From Neopusillimonas maritima (GTDB taxonomy: Bacteria; Pseudomonadota; Gammaproteobacteria; Burkholderiales; Burkholderiaceae_B), in the NCBI RefSeq assembly GCF_040930455.2, contig NZ_CP170494.1: a DNA stretch of 64,000 nt, one strand, 5' to 3'. Shown piece after piece: positions 8,953-17,246 of the stretch. The translations under genes were made by a program, and so were the position numbers. The first letter of the stretch is position 1. Each line of letters begins with the position of its first letter. Below the pieces are notes generated by a model. The model was not told the origin of the DNA, did not search any database, and was given only the letters and a program-made list of their open reading frames with translations.

Positions 8953-9666
8953 ATGTCAGAAGCATTAGTGAGTGCTCATGGAATTCATTCATATTATGGC
9001 CAGAGCCATATTTTGCACGGGATAGACTTCACGATCTCGCGTGGTGAAACCGTTGGGCTGATGGGCCGCAACGGTATGGGTAAATCCACGTTGATAAAAA
9101 GTTTGGTTGGTGTGGTGCGGCCGCGGGAGGGAGAGGTTTTTGTTAAGGGTAGGTCAGGCAAGAGTATGCCTACCTATAAGGTAGCATGCATGGGGATAGC
9201 CTACGTTCCTGAAGGGCGTGGTATCTTTCCCAACTTGTCGGTGAAAGAGAATCTATTGCTCGGAGCGCGTCCGGGATCAGATGGGCGTCTTGACTGGACT
9301 TATGACAGGGTTCTAGACTCTTTTCCGCGATTAAGGGAGCGGCTGAGTAATGGTGGCGCTCAGTTATCGGGGGGGGAGCAACAAATGCTGAGTATTGGGC
9401 GAGCCTTGATGACTAACCCGGATTTGTTAATTCTGGATGAAGCTACTGAAGGATTGGCGCCCTTAATTGCCAAGGAAATTTGGCGGATCATAGCAGCTAT
9501 TCGAGAGTCTGGTATCGCGACGATAATCGTTGACAAGAATTTTGAGGCGATTACAGAAATCAGTACACGAAACCTGATTATGGTCAAAGGTATGATTGTT
9601 TTTGAGGGTTCAAGTTCAGAGTTATTGTCTGACGCCGACAGGCTTAAAACCCTTCTTGGTGTGTAA
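8953..9666 (+). CDS. Liv-type ABC ATPase, LivF family
   Basis: A 237-residue ATPase, partner of the LivG protein. Walker A 'GRNGMGKST' spans residues 38-46, the signature LSGGEQ 138-143, Walker B 'LLILDEATEG' ends with Asp162-Glu163. The switch region reads 'IIVDKN' instead of the usual LivF 'VEQN', placing Lys195 where Gln (or His in other ABC proteins) normally sits. It ends the importer operon and is convergent with the IclR gene eight bases away. Confidence 0.9.
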   Translation: MSEALVSAHGIHSYYGQSHILHGIDFTISRGETVGLMGRNGMGKSTLIKSLVGVVRPREGEVFVKGRSGKSMPTYKVACMGIAYVPEGRGIFPNLSVKENLLLGARPGSDGRLDWTYDRVLDSFPRLRERLSNGGAQLSGGEQQMLSIGRALMTNPDLLILDEATEGLAPLIAKEIWRIIAAIRESGIATIIVDKNFEAITEISTRNLIMVKGMIVFEGSSSELLSDADRLKTLLGV

Positions 9667-9674
9667 GATACTTA

Positions 9675-10577
9675 TTAGATCAACGATGCAACCATCCACC
9701 GTGCTCTTTCAAGTTCGGGCAGCAGGTTTTCGATCATGTTCTCAAGGCTTCGTCTTGACGTCGAGCTGACGATGCTGATTGATCCAATGGTTTGGCCTTT
9801 TTGGTCTCTAACCGGTACAGCAAGTGATCGGACACCCAGCTCCAGTTCCTCATCACTGATCGCGTAGCCGACTCTTCGTACTTCATTCAAGTATGACATT
9901 AACGTGGGGATGTCGATGCGCGTATTGGGCGTGAGCTTCTGACGAGGCTTTCGCTCGAGGCGGGTTTTTGCTTCGTCGGGGTCAAGGTCTGCTAGCAATA
10001 CCCTACCAGTTGCCGCACAGTAGGCAGGCAGTCTCGAACCAAGTCCCAATCCGTTTGAAAGGCTTCTGCGGGTTGCTGCTCTTGCCACGAACACGGCGTC
10101 GGAACCATCCAGAACGGCAAAGGAGCTCGACTCATTCGTCCGTTCGCTAATTGCTTCAAGTGTGGGCTGAATTGTGCGTGCTAAAGCGGTTGATGTTAAA
10201 TAAGCATGGCCGAGCCTAAGTACCCGGGGTGCAAGACGGAACAGCTTGTCGTCGCATTCCACATAACCTAATTTTTGTAGGGTTAATAGAGACCTTCTGG
10301 CCGAGGCACGTGAATGGCCAGTAATCTCGGCAGCTTCACTCAACGTAAGGGGCGTGTTTTTAATACCGAAAGCCTCGATGATTGAAAGGCCTTTTTCGAG
10401 CCCGGCGACGTACTCTTTATCTTCATTTGATCTGTCTTTTGGGAGATGGGTATCTTGTTGGGTGTTTACGTCGTTGTGATGAGTTGACTTAGCCACGTCC
10501 TCGCCTTTATTCGCTATGCGCACAAAATGATCGATTTCTTTGACGGCAAGTATATCCTTCCCTAAACTTGTGCGCAA
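9675..10577 (-). CDS. IclR-family transcriptional regulator (PcaR/TphR-like)
   Basis: A regulator of up to 300 residues. A winged helix-turn-helix lies around residues 58-120 ('VAGLEKGLSIIEAF', 'LSEAAEITGHSRASARRSLLTLQKLGYV'-type, given in part) and the IclR ligand-binding domain fills the rest ('YCAATGRVLLA', 'ELGVRSLAVPVR'). Such proteins control protocatechuate, 4-hydroxybenzoate and terephthalate operons; TphR of Comamonas is an IclR protein. It is divergent from the P450 gene train, which it probably controls with an aromatic-acid effector. The start is uncertain: 10577 is a TTG, and in-frame GTG codons at 10523 and 10496 are alternatives, so the first 50 residues may not all be translated. 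Confidence 0.85.
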   Translation of the reverse strand: MRTSLGKDILAVKEIDHFVRIANKGEDVAKSTHHNDVNTQQDTHLPKDRSNEDKEYVAGLEKGLSIIEAFGIKNTPLTLSEAAEITGHSRASARRSLLTLQKLGYVECDDKLFRLAPRVLRLGHAYLTSTALARTIQPTLEAISERTNESSSFAVLDGSDAVFVARAATRRSLSNGLGLGSRLPAYCAATGRVLLADLDPDEAKTRLERKPRQKLTPNTRIDIPTLMSYLNEVRRVGYAISDEELELGVRSLAVPVRDQKGQTIGSISIVSSTSRRSLENMIENLLPELERARWMVASLI

Positions 10578-10651
10578 TAAATAGGCAATGGTAGTGCGAA
10601 TGCTTAACGCAAAGTGCTGCGGAAGTTATTCAGCTAGGAGGAGACGAACGC
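10567..10651. promoter_or_regulatory. Divergent regulator/P450 promoter region with repeated GTGCG elements
   Basis: The short gap between the IclR gene and the P450 holds a repeated GTGCG(c)AAT element (10570-10578 and 10594-10601, 24 bases apart) and a TGCG-N9-CGCA inverted repeat (10595-10611). These are candidate IclR sites. A strong ribosome site, AGGAGGAG, precedes the P450. No convincing -35/-10 pair was found. Confidence 0.35.
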
Positions 10652-11863
10652 ATGGTTAGTTTGGCCACTTTTACAAAGGATACAGTACCCGTTACTGATT
10701 TTGATCCATACGCGGAGGAGGTTCTGATTGATCCTTATCCTTATTATGAGCAGCTTCGAGAAGCTGGGCCCGTTGTGTTGCTGGAGCGCTACGGTGCTTA
10801 TGCGCTAGGCCGACACGATGAGGTGCATGCAGTCTTGTCTGATGCGCATACATTTTGCTCCGGCGCAGGGGTGGGGCTAACTAACTTCAATACTGAAAAG
10901 CCATGGCGCAAACCGAGCATTATCTTGGAGGCTGATCCACCTCATCACGCAAGAACGCGTAAGGTTGTGGCCAGAGTATTATCGCCAGCGTCGATTGGAA
11001 GATTGCGCGAAACGTTCGAGGCTGAAGCTGACGCTTTGGTAGACAAGATTATTCAAATGGGACATTTCGACGCCGCAAAAGATTTTAGTGAAGCTTACCC
11101 GCTCAAAGTATTTGCAGATGCGGTTGGATTACCTGCCGAGGGAAGGGAGAATTTACTGCCTTATGGTGATATGGTGTTCAACGGATTTGGCCCTATGAAT
11201 GAGCGCTTCACTTCTCGCTTGGCTAAAGCTGAAGAGTCGGTGAAGTGGATCAACAATGTATGCCAAAGAGAAAATCTGACTCCCAATGGTTTGGGTTCTG
11301 ACCTTTATAAAGCGGCGGATGCGGGAGAAATAACCCATGAAGAAGCAGGAATGCTGGTACGCACGCTGCTTTCTGCAGGGCTTGATACCACCGTATTTAC
11401 GCTTTGCAATGCAATGCTTTGTTTCGCCAAGTATCCCGACCAATACGAAGTTCTCAGAGAAAACCCGCAGTTGGCTCGGCAGGCGATTGAGGAAGTCATT
11501 CGGTTCGAGCCGACTTTTCATTCATTTTATCGGACAACCACCAAGCCGGTAGAGGTGGCGGGCATAGAAATGGATGCGAACCAGAAAATTTGCGTGTTTG
11601 TTGGCTCTGCAAATAGGGATCCCCGGCGCTGGACAGACCCCGATAAGTTCGATGTGTCAAGAAAAGCAACGGGTCACATCGGGTTTGGAACTGGTATCCA
11701 TGGGTGTGCGGGCCAAATGATGGCGCGATTAGAGGGCGATATCCTTCTGCGTGCGTTCGCGAAAAAAGTACGTTCAATCGAACTGATGGGCGAACCCGTG
11801 CGACATTACAACAACACCGTCCGAGGATTCAAGCAAATCCCGGCACGTGTAGTAGCGCTATAG
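10652..11863 (+). CDS. Cytochrome P450, CYP199A-like (para-substituted benzoate oxidase)
   Basis: A 403-residue soluble class I P450. The I-helix motif is AGLDTT (242-247), ExxR is Glu281-Arg284, and the heme signature 'FGTGIHGC' places the heme ligand at Cys352. The sequence follows CYP199A2/A4 of Rhodopseudomonas closely as I remember them ('EKPWR-PS-ILEADPP', 'GDMVFNxFGP', 'NNT-RG'). Residues that in CYP199A4 contact the benzoate carboxylate have counterparts here: Arg86, Ser89, Arg237 and Ser241, with Thr238 replacing a Ser. CYP199A enzymes attack para methoxy and alkyl groups of benzoic acids. Here the downstream SDR, aldehyde dehydrogenase and terephthalate-dioxygenase-like genes suggest that a para-methyl or para-hydroxymethyl benzoate is oxidised. 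Ferredoxin follows; no reductase for it is in this train. Confidence 0.9.
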   Translation: MVSLATFTKDTVPVTDFDPYAEEVLIDPYPYYEQLREAGPVVLLERYGAYALGRHDEVHAVLSDAHTFCSGAGVGLTNFNTEKPWRKPSIILEADPPHHARTRKVVARVLSPASIGRLRETFEAEADALVDKIIQMGHFDAAKDFSEAYPLKVFADAVGLPAEGRENLLPYGDMVFNGFGPMNERFTSRLAKAEESVKWINNVCQRENLTPNGLGSDLYKAADAGEITHEEAGMLVRTLLSAGLDTTVFTLCNAMLCFAKYPDQYEVLRENPQLARQAIEEVIRFEPTFHSFYRTTTKPVEVAGIEMDANQKICVFVGSANRDPRRWTDPDKFDVSRKATGHIGFGTGIHGCAGQMMARLEGDILLRAFAKKVRSIELMGEPVRHYNNTVRGFKQIPARVVAL

Positions 11864-11905
11864 AGCAGCACCATTTCTTATTACTGATTCAGCAAGAAGA
11901 GAGAT

Positions 11906-12229
11906 ATGACAAAAGTAACTTATGTTCAACCCGATGGTAGCCGAGACGTTATTGAGGTTGCACCGGGGGTCACCGTTATGCAAGCCGCAGTTTCCAATTC
12001 AGTTGACGGCATTGTGGCGGAGTGTGGTGGCTCTGCAATGTGTGCGACCTGTCACGTTTTTGTCGATCCGGCATCGACACATTTGGTGCCGCCGATCGCG
12101 GATGTTGAAGTGGAAATGATCGAAAGTGCCGCGAGTGAGCGCAAAGAGACTAGTCGTCTGTCCTGTCAACTTGTTATGTCAGGCGATATAGATGAGTTCG
12201 TTGTGCATATACCGTCTCATCAGGTTTAA
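11906..12229 (+). CDS. 2Fe-2S ferredoxin, palustrisredoxin (Pux)-like
   Basis: A 107-residue vertebrate/adrenodoxin-type ferredoxin that passes electrons to the upstream P450. Cluster cysteines are Cys40, Cys46, Cys49 and Cys87 (C-x5-C-x2-C...C), in the motif 'ECGGSAMCATCHV'. It has the same length and cysteine positions as the ferredoxin at 49762-50085, which follows the second CYP199-like P450. The gene starts 42 bases after the P450 with AAGAAGAGA upstream. Confidence 0.93.
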   Translation: MTKVTYVQPDGSRDVIEVAPGVTVMQAAVSNSVDGIVAECGGSAMCATCHVFVDPASTHLVPPIADVEVEMIESAASERKETSRLSCQLVMSGDIDEFVVHIPSHQV

Positions 12230-12265
12230 CCATTCGATCAAAGAGCATTAATTTGAGTTAAGAAA

Positions 12266-13021
12266 ATGAAAGAAAGTTCAAAAGTAGTGATTGTTACGGG
12301 CGGTGCAAGTGGTATTGGGTTCAAATTCGCGCAAAGTTTGTCGTCAGAGGGCCACAAGATCGTTATTGCAGACTTGAACGGAAGTGAAGAGGCGGCAAAC
12401 AGTCTTATTGATCAGGGCAGCGATGCGCTTGGTGTAAAGGTCGATGTTGTCAATAGCGATGATGTTAACAATATGGTTAAGCAGTCGTTGGTGAAATTCG
12501 GGCGAATCGATGCGTTAGTAAACAATGCAGGGCTCTTTACCAATTTGACCTTGCGTCCATTCGAGGAGATCTCAAATGAGGAATGGATGAGGGTGATGGA
12601 GGTCAATACTCTGGGTCCGTTCATATGCGCTAAAGCAGTGGCTCCATCCATGCGTGAGAACAGTTGGGGGAGGATCGTTAATATTGCGTCCACTGTCCCC
12701 ATTAAAGGGCCTCCTAATATGTCGCATTATGTTGCGAGCAAGGGTGCGGTCATTGCCTTTACCCGTTCGCTGGCCCGCGAGCTGGGTGGTGCAGGTATTA
12801 CTGTCAATGCAATTGCGCCAGGTTTTACGCTGTCTGATGGTGTGTTGAAAAACGACCTGCATTCGCAAATGGGTGACGTAACGCGCAAGCTTTCGCGTTC
12901 GATTCAACGAGATCAAGTTCCTGAGGACTTGACGGGCGCACTCAACTTCCTGATCTCGGATGCCGCTGGATTCATTACCGGACAGACTTTGGCAGTCGAC
13001 GGTGGCTCTGTGTTCCTTTAA
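12266..13021 (+). CDS. Short-chain dehydrogenase/reductase, probable benzylic-alcohol dehydrogenase
   Basis: A 251-residue classical SDR: cofactor motif TGGASGIG (residues 11-18), 'NNAG' near residue 88, catalytic Ser in 'NIASTVP' and the YxxxK pair in 'YVASK'. Asp39 at the end of the second strand ('VIADLNG') favours NAD. By itself it could be a FabG-like ketoreductase, but between a P450 and an aldehyde dehydrogenase its likely job is oxidation of the hydroxymethyl group made by the P450, as TsaC does in the toluenesulfonate/p-toluate pathway of Comamonas. This role is inference from order. Confidence 0.85.
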   Translation: MKESSKVVIVTGGASGIGFKFAQSLSSEGHKIVIADLNGSEEAANSLIDQGSDALGVKVDVVNSDDVNNMVKQSLVKFGRIDALVNNAGLFTNLTLRPFEEISNEEWMRVMEVNTLGPFICAKAVAPSMRENSWGRIVNIASTVPIKGPPNMSHYVASKGAVIAFTRSLARELGGAGITVNAIAPGFTLSDGVLKNDLHSQMGDVTRKLSRSIQRDQVPEDLTGALNFLISDAAGFITGQTLAVDGGSVFL

Positions 13022-13036
13022 AACCAGGGATTAAAT

Positions 13037-14467
13037 ATGTACACAGAACTTTCGTTGTATATCGATGGCCATTTTATTGGTGCTGATCAAAGGGATTGCC
13101 TGGACGTCGTGAATCCGGCTACTGAGGAGGTGATCGGAAAGTTGCCAACGGCGACGGCTAAGGATCTGGATTTGGCACTTGGTGCAGCACATAAGGCATA
13201 TCAGTCGTGGCGTCGTTCCTCTCCTCTCGAGCGGTCAAAAATATTGCGCAAGGTGGCCGAATTAACACGTGAACGGGTCGATGAAATAGCGCGCAATATA
13301 ACCCTTGATATGGGTAAGCCTTTGGCAGAAGCACGGATAGAGATTTTGAACTGTGCAGAACAAGCTGAATGGCATGCTGAGGAATGCCGGCGGATATATG
13401 GGCGCACTATTCCGCCAAGGGTTGAGGGGGTCAGGCAGTTCGTGACGAAAGAGCCCGTAGGGGTTTGTGTTGCTTTCACTCCATGGAACTTTCCCTACAA
13501 CCAAGCGATACGCAAAATGGTTGCTGCCTTGGGGGCAGGTTGCACTCTGGTTCTAAAAGGGCCGGAAGATGCGCCTAGTGCGGTTGTTGCGCTTGCGCAG
13601 ATATTTGAAGATGCTGGCCTGCCGCCAGGTTGTCTCAATATTGTGTGGGGTAACCCACCGGAAGTGTCACAGCATTTGCTTACTTCGCCAATCGTTCGGA
13701 AGGTTTCGTTCACTGGGTCGGTTCCTGTGGGTAAACACTTGGCGTCGTTGGCCGGTGCACACATGAAACGGATCACCATGGAGTTGGGAGGTCATTCACC
13801 GGTTGTCGTATTCGACGATGCAGATATTGACGCTGCAGTTGCACTGTTGGTGAGTTTGAAAATGCGAAATGCTGGTCAAGTATGTATTGCGCCTAGTCGT
13901 TTTTACATTCAAAAGCCGGTTTATCAAAGTTTTATTGATAAATTTTGCAGTGCAATAGCGGATTTGCGCGTTGGTGATGGACTGGACCCAGCCACAAAGA
14001 TGGGGCCGTTGGCGCATCGGCGTCGTGTCGAAGCAATGCAGCATTTGGTCGACGACGCGACAAAACGTGGTGCACAGGTTGTCGCAGCTCAGCCCGCAAA
14101 TTTTGAGAAAGGCTATTTTTTCAGCCCTACGGTTTTAGCTGATGTAAGTGATGATGCTGACATTATGGTCAATGAACCATTTGGCCCCGTTGTTCCGATT
14201 ACGCATTTTGACACGATTGACGACGTGCTCAGGCGAGCAAATAGCCTTCCGTATGGTTTGGCGTCATACGTTTTCACAAAATCTTTAAAACGAGCCAGTT
14301 TTATGTCGACAAACCTTGAGGCGGGCATGGTCAACGTTAATCACTTTGGTATAGCGTTGGCAGAAACACCTTTGGGCGGCGTCAAAGATAGTGGCATTGG
14401 TAGCGAAGGTGGGACAGAAACTTTCGATGGCTACGTTGTTACCAAGTTTGTCACTGAGGCATGTTGA
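13037..14467 (+). CDS. NAD(P)-dependent aldehyde dehydrogenase, probable formylbenzoate dehydrogenase
   Basis: A 476-residue aldehyde dehydrogenase of the succinate-semialdehyde/benzaldehyde group. Catalytic Cys283 is in 'GQVCIAP' and the general base Glu249 in 'MELGGHSP'; 'FTPWNFP' and 'SFTGSVPVG' form the cofactor site. It follows the SDR by 15 bases. In this gene order it would turn 4-formylbenzoate into terephthalate, the role of TsaD in Comamonas. A generic semialdehyde dehydrogenase cannot be excluded from sequence alone. Confidence 0.87.
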   Translation: MYTELSLYIDGHFIGADQRDCLDVVNPATEEVIGKLPTATAKDLDLALGAAHKAYQSWRRSSPLERSKILRKVAELTRERVDEIARNITLDMGKPLAEARIEILNCAEQAEWHAEECRRIYGRTIPPRVEGVRQFVTKEPVGVCVAFTPWNFPYNQAIRKMVAALGAGCTLVLKGPEDAPSAVVALAQIFEDAGLPPGCLNIVWGNPPEVSQHLLTSPIVRKVSFTGSVPVGKHLASLAGAHMKRITMELGGHSPVVVFDDADIDAAVALLVSLKMRNAGQVCIAPSRFYIQKPVYQSFIDKFCSAIADLRVGDGLDPATKMGPLAHRRRVEAMQHLVDDATKRGAQVVAAQPANFEKGYFFSPTVLADVSDDADIMVNEPFGPVVPITHFDTIDDVLRRANSLPYGLASYVFTKSLKRASFMSTNLEAGMVNVNHFGIALAETPLGGVKDSGIGSEGGTETFDGYVVTKFVTEAC

Positions 14468-14490
14468 TAAATTGTTGAGCAGAGTCGTAA

Positions 14491-15741
14491 ATGAACAAAT
14501 TAGAGTTTGAAAACAATCATACGAGCCTGAAGTGGGATGAAGATACGTCTCACATTCCTTACTGGGTATATCAGCATCCCGAGATCTTGAGGCAAGAACA
14601 GGAAAAGATTTATCAGGGGCCTACCTGGGGGTATTTGTGTCTTGAGGCTGAGATTCCCAATGCTGGTGATTACATCACTACTTTTGTAGGTGAAATGCCG
14701 GTTGTGGTTACGAGGGACCAGGATGGCGAAATTTATGCCTTTGAAAATAGATGTGCTCATCGAGGAGCGCTTATAGCGATCACTGATAGTGGGAACGCGT
14801 CTGAATTGACATGTGTTTACCATGCCTGGAGTTATGACTTATCCGGTAGCCTCAAAGGAATCGCTTTTCAGAATGGGGTTGGCGGAAAAGGTGGAATGCC
14901 TGCAGACTTTCAGAAAGAACACTATGATCCGCGCAAACTGCGTGTTGCCACTGTTTGCGGAATTGTGTTTGGTAGTCTGGATGAAGATGTACCTTCAATT
15001 GAGGATTATCTGGGTGAGGAAATTCTGGGTCGAATCGAACGAGTGTTGCATAAGCCGATTCGTGTATTGGGAAAATTTAAACAAATGCTTCCCAACAATT
15101 GGAAGCTGTACTTTGAAAATGTAAAAGATACTTACCATGCGAGCTTGTTGCATGTGTTTTTCACGACATTCAAAATCAATCGTTTATCTCAACGAGGTGG
15201 GGTTATCGTTAGTGATACCGGCGCTCATCACGTAAGTTACTCGGTCATTGATAAAAAGAGTTCCGAAAGTGAGGAATATCAGAAAGAAAAGCTTAGATCA
15301 GATAAAGATGATTATCGGTTAGCGGACCCCAGCTTGCTTGAAGGTGTGGATGAGTTCGGTGATGGCGTCACCTTGCAGATATTGTCGGTATTTCCAGGGT
15401 TTGTTTTGCAGCAAATTCAAAATAGCATCGCGGTTCGGCAAATTCTTCCAAAAGGCGTTGAGTCAACCGAGCTGAACTGGACATACATCGGTTTTGAAGA
15501 CGATAGTGCCGAACTAGAAGAAATGCGGCTAAAGCAGTCCAATTTGATTGGTGCTTCAGGGTTTGTATCGATGGAGGATGGAGCGGTTGGCGGTTTCGTT
15601 CAAAGAGGCATTCAATGTGCCTCCGACCAATATAGCGTCGTGCAAATGGGGGGGGTCAATATTGAAAGCGCAGATTATCGTGCGACGGAAACATCGGTGC
15701 GAGGGTTCTGGCACGCTTATAGAAGTCATATGGGGCTTTAA
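14491..15741 (+). CDS. tphA2: Terephthalate 1,2-dioxygenase-like Rieske oxygenase, alpha subunit
   Basis: A 416-residue ring-hydroxylating oxygenase alpha subunit. The Rieske site is Cys88-x-His90 and Cys108-x2-His111; the mononuclear iron site is in 'NVKDTYHASLLH' with His216 and His221. The sequence agrees with remembered Comamonas TphA2 along nearly its whole length ('YAFENRCAHRGALIA', 'CVYHAWSY', 'SLLEG', 'FVLQQIQNSIAVRQ', 'SMEDGAVGGFVQRGI', 'ATETSVRGFW'). It would add O2 to the 1,2 bond of terephthalate or a close para-substituted benzoate. The beta gene begins four bases after its stop. Base composition is clearly AT-rich. Confidence 0.88.
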   Translation: MNKLEFENNHTSLKWDEDTSHIPYWVYQHPEILRQEQEKIYQGPTWGYLCLEAEIPNAGDYITTFVGEMPVVVTRDQDGEIYAFENRCAHRGALIAITDSGNASELTCVYHAWSYDLSGSLKGIAFQNGVGGKGGMPADFQKEHYDPRKLRVATVCGIVFGSLDEDVPSIEDYLGEEILGRIERVLHKPIRVLGKFKQMLPNNWKLYFENVKDTYHASLLHVFFTTFKINRLSQRGGVIVSDTGAHHVSYSVIDKKSSESEEYQKEKLRSDKDDYRLADPSLLEGVDEFGDGVTLQILSVFPGFVLQQIQNSIAVRQILPKGVESTELNWTYIGFEDDSAELEEMRLKQSNLIGASGFVSMEDGAVGGFVQRGIQCASDQYSVVQMGGVNIESADYRATETSVRGFWHAYRSHMGL

Positions 15742-15744
15742 CGC

Positions 15745-16212
15745 ATGAGTGAATCTATTTTTGAAGAAATTAACAAGTTTAATACCGCTTATGCCGCATG
15801 CATAGACGGTGACCGGCTTGAGGCGTGGCCAAACTTTTTTATTGATCATTGCCTGTACAAGGTGACCACCGTTGAAAATTATGAGGCTGGTCGGCCCGCC
15901 GGGTTGATATACGCCAATAGTAAAGGGATGCTCAGCGACCGCATTAGTGCCCTTAGAGAGGCGAACATATACGAAAGCCATCGCTACCGCCATTTAATCG
16001 GCATGCCGCTTATCGAAGACGGTCAGGAAGTGATCGCTTGCGAAACCGCGTTTTTTGTAAGTCGCATCATGCGGGGTGGCGAAATCAGCATGTTCGCAAC
16101 CGGGAAATATGTTGATGAGTTAGTCCGAACAGCTTCGGGGATTCGACTCAAGAAGCGTGTAGTGGTTTGCGACAGTATTAGCATTGATACTTTGCTGGCC
16201 ATCCCTTTGTAA
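15745..16212 (+). CDS. tphA3: Terephthalate 1,2-dioxygenase-like beta subunit, first copy
   Basis: A 155-residue small subunit of the ring-hydroxylating dioxygenase, a structural partner of the alpha subunit. The TphA3-like segments 'DRISALREANIYE', 'HRYRHLIG' and the C-terminus 'CDSISIDTLLAIPL' are present. It lies directly after the alpha gene. A second copy, about 60% identical by eye, occurs at 17243-17719 beyond the reductase. Confidence 0.87.
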   Translation: MSESIFEEINKFNTAYAACIDGDRLEAWPNFFIDHCLYKVTTVENYEAGRPAGLIYANSKGMLSDRISALREANIYESHRYRHLIGMPLIEDGQEVIACETAFFVSRIMRGGEISMFATGKYVDELVRTASGIRLKKRVVVCDSISIDTLLAIPL

Positions 16213-16241
16213 GATGTTTGTGCAAGGAATAAGCAAGGCTC

Positions 16242-17246
16242 ATGACTAAAGTGATCGTTGATGGTACGGATATTGTTTTTGAGTGCGAGAGCGGTCAAAC
16301 AATTCTCGAATCGGCCAAGCGGGCTGGATACGCGTTACCTTATTCGTGCCGTAATGGCGTGTGCGGGAGTTGCAAAGGTGTTGTTAAAGAAGGCAGCATT
16401 GCGTTTGACAGGGAGCCGGGTGCTCTGACTGACGAAGAGAGATCGAATGGCTGGACTTTATTTTGTCAGGCCCGGGCTGAAACCGATTTAACAATTCAAG
16501 TGACATCCATTGACCGTATGGATCCCGATGCGGTCAAGAAAGTCCGCGCCAAACTTTACAAACTTGATCGAGTTACTGACGACGTCAGTATTCTGAGTTT
16601 GCGCTTTCCCGCGGGTGTTAGGGTGAAATTTAAAGCGGGGCAGTACCTTAATATCCAACTACAAGAAGGCGGTTTTCGAAGTTACTCGATGGCAAGCCCT
16701 TCGCATCAAACGGATTCTGTTCAATTGCATGTAAGACACGTTCCCGGAGGGGCGTTCTCTTCTTATCTTGAGGAAACGGCGTGCGTTGGTGATTACCTTA
16801 GTATAGAGCTTCCTCTTGGCAGTTTCTATCTTCGAGAGATTAGCAAGCCGTTGTTGTTTGTTGTAAGCGGAACCGGGTTTGCACCAGTTAAGTCAATCAT
16901 CGAAACGCTTATGAAATCGGGCTTCCCCTCAGTACCCGTGTATTTATATTGGGGTGGGCGCCGAAAGGTGGATATCTATTTGGCCAGCCTCGCGCAAAAG
17001 TGGGCGAGCCGCTTTCCTAATTTTACGTTTGTTCCCGTGCTGTCTGAAGAGAAAAATGGTGTCGACCGCGAAGGTTTGGTGCACAACGCGGTTATGGACG
17101 ATTTTGCAAGCCTGGAGAGCGTTGATGTATATGTATGTGGCGTTCCGGCAATGGTTAATGCGGCTCGAAAGGATTTCATGCAGCTCAGGGATCTACCCGG
17201 CAACAGTTTTTATTGCGATGCTTTTGTCATGTCGTCGGAATTATGA
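16242..17246 (+). CDS. tphA1: Terephthalate dioxygenase-like reductase (2Fe-2S, FAD, NAD(P)H)
   Basis: A 334-residue electron-transfer protein for the dioxygenase. A plant-type 2Fe-2S domain comes first (Cys36, Cys41, Cys44, Cys75), then an FAD domain with 'RSYSMASP' and an NAD(P)H domain with 'VSGTGFAP'. Domain order and length match TphA1 and related BenC/AntC-type reductases. The stop overlaps the start of the second beta gene (ATGA), so the two are translated together. It is also the only reductase in this train, so some leakage of electrons to the P450 ferredoxin is conceivable but not typical. Confidence 0.88.
   Translation: MTKVIVDGTDIVFECESGQTILESAKRAGYALPYSCRNGVCGSCKGVVKEGSIAFDREPGALTDEERSNGWTLFCQARAETDLTIQVTSIDRMDPDAVKKVRAKLYKLDRVTDDVSILSLRFPAGVRVKFKAGQYLNIQLQEGGFRSYSMASPSHQTDSVQLHVRHVPGGAFSSYLEETACVGDYLSIELPLGSFYLREISKPLLFVVSGTGFAPVKSIIETLMKSGFPSVPVYLYWGGRRKVDIYLASLAQKWASRFPNFTFVPVLSEEKNGVDREGLVHNAVMDDFASLESVDVYVCGVPAMVNAARKDFMQLRDLPGNSFYCDAFVMSSEL

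Noticed and set aside
10652..12229. Simple 4-methoxybenzoate demethylation by the first P450
   Set aside because: Possible for the family, but it would not explain the SDR, aldehyde dehydrogenase and terephthalate-type dioxygenase in the same train; kept only as an alternative.
17213..17242. Earlier start for the second dioxygenase beta subunit
   Set aside because: It lies inside the reductase gene; the overlapping ATG at 17243 aligns with the first beta subunit's N-terminus.
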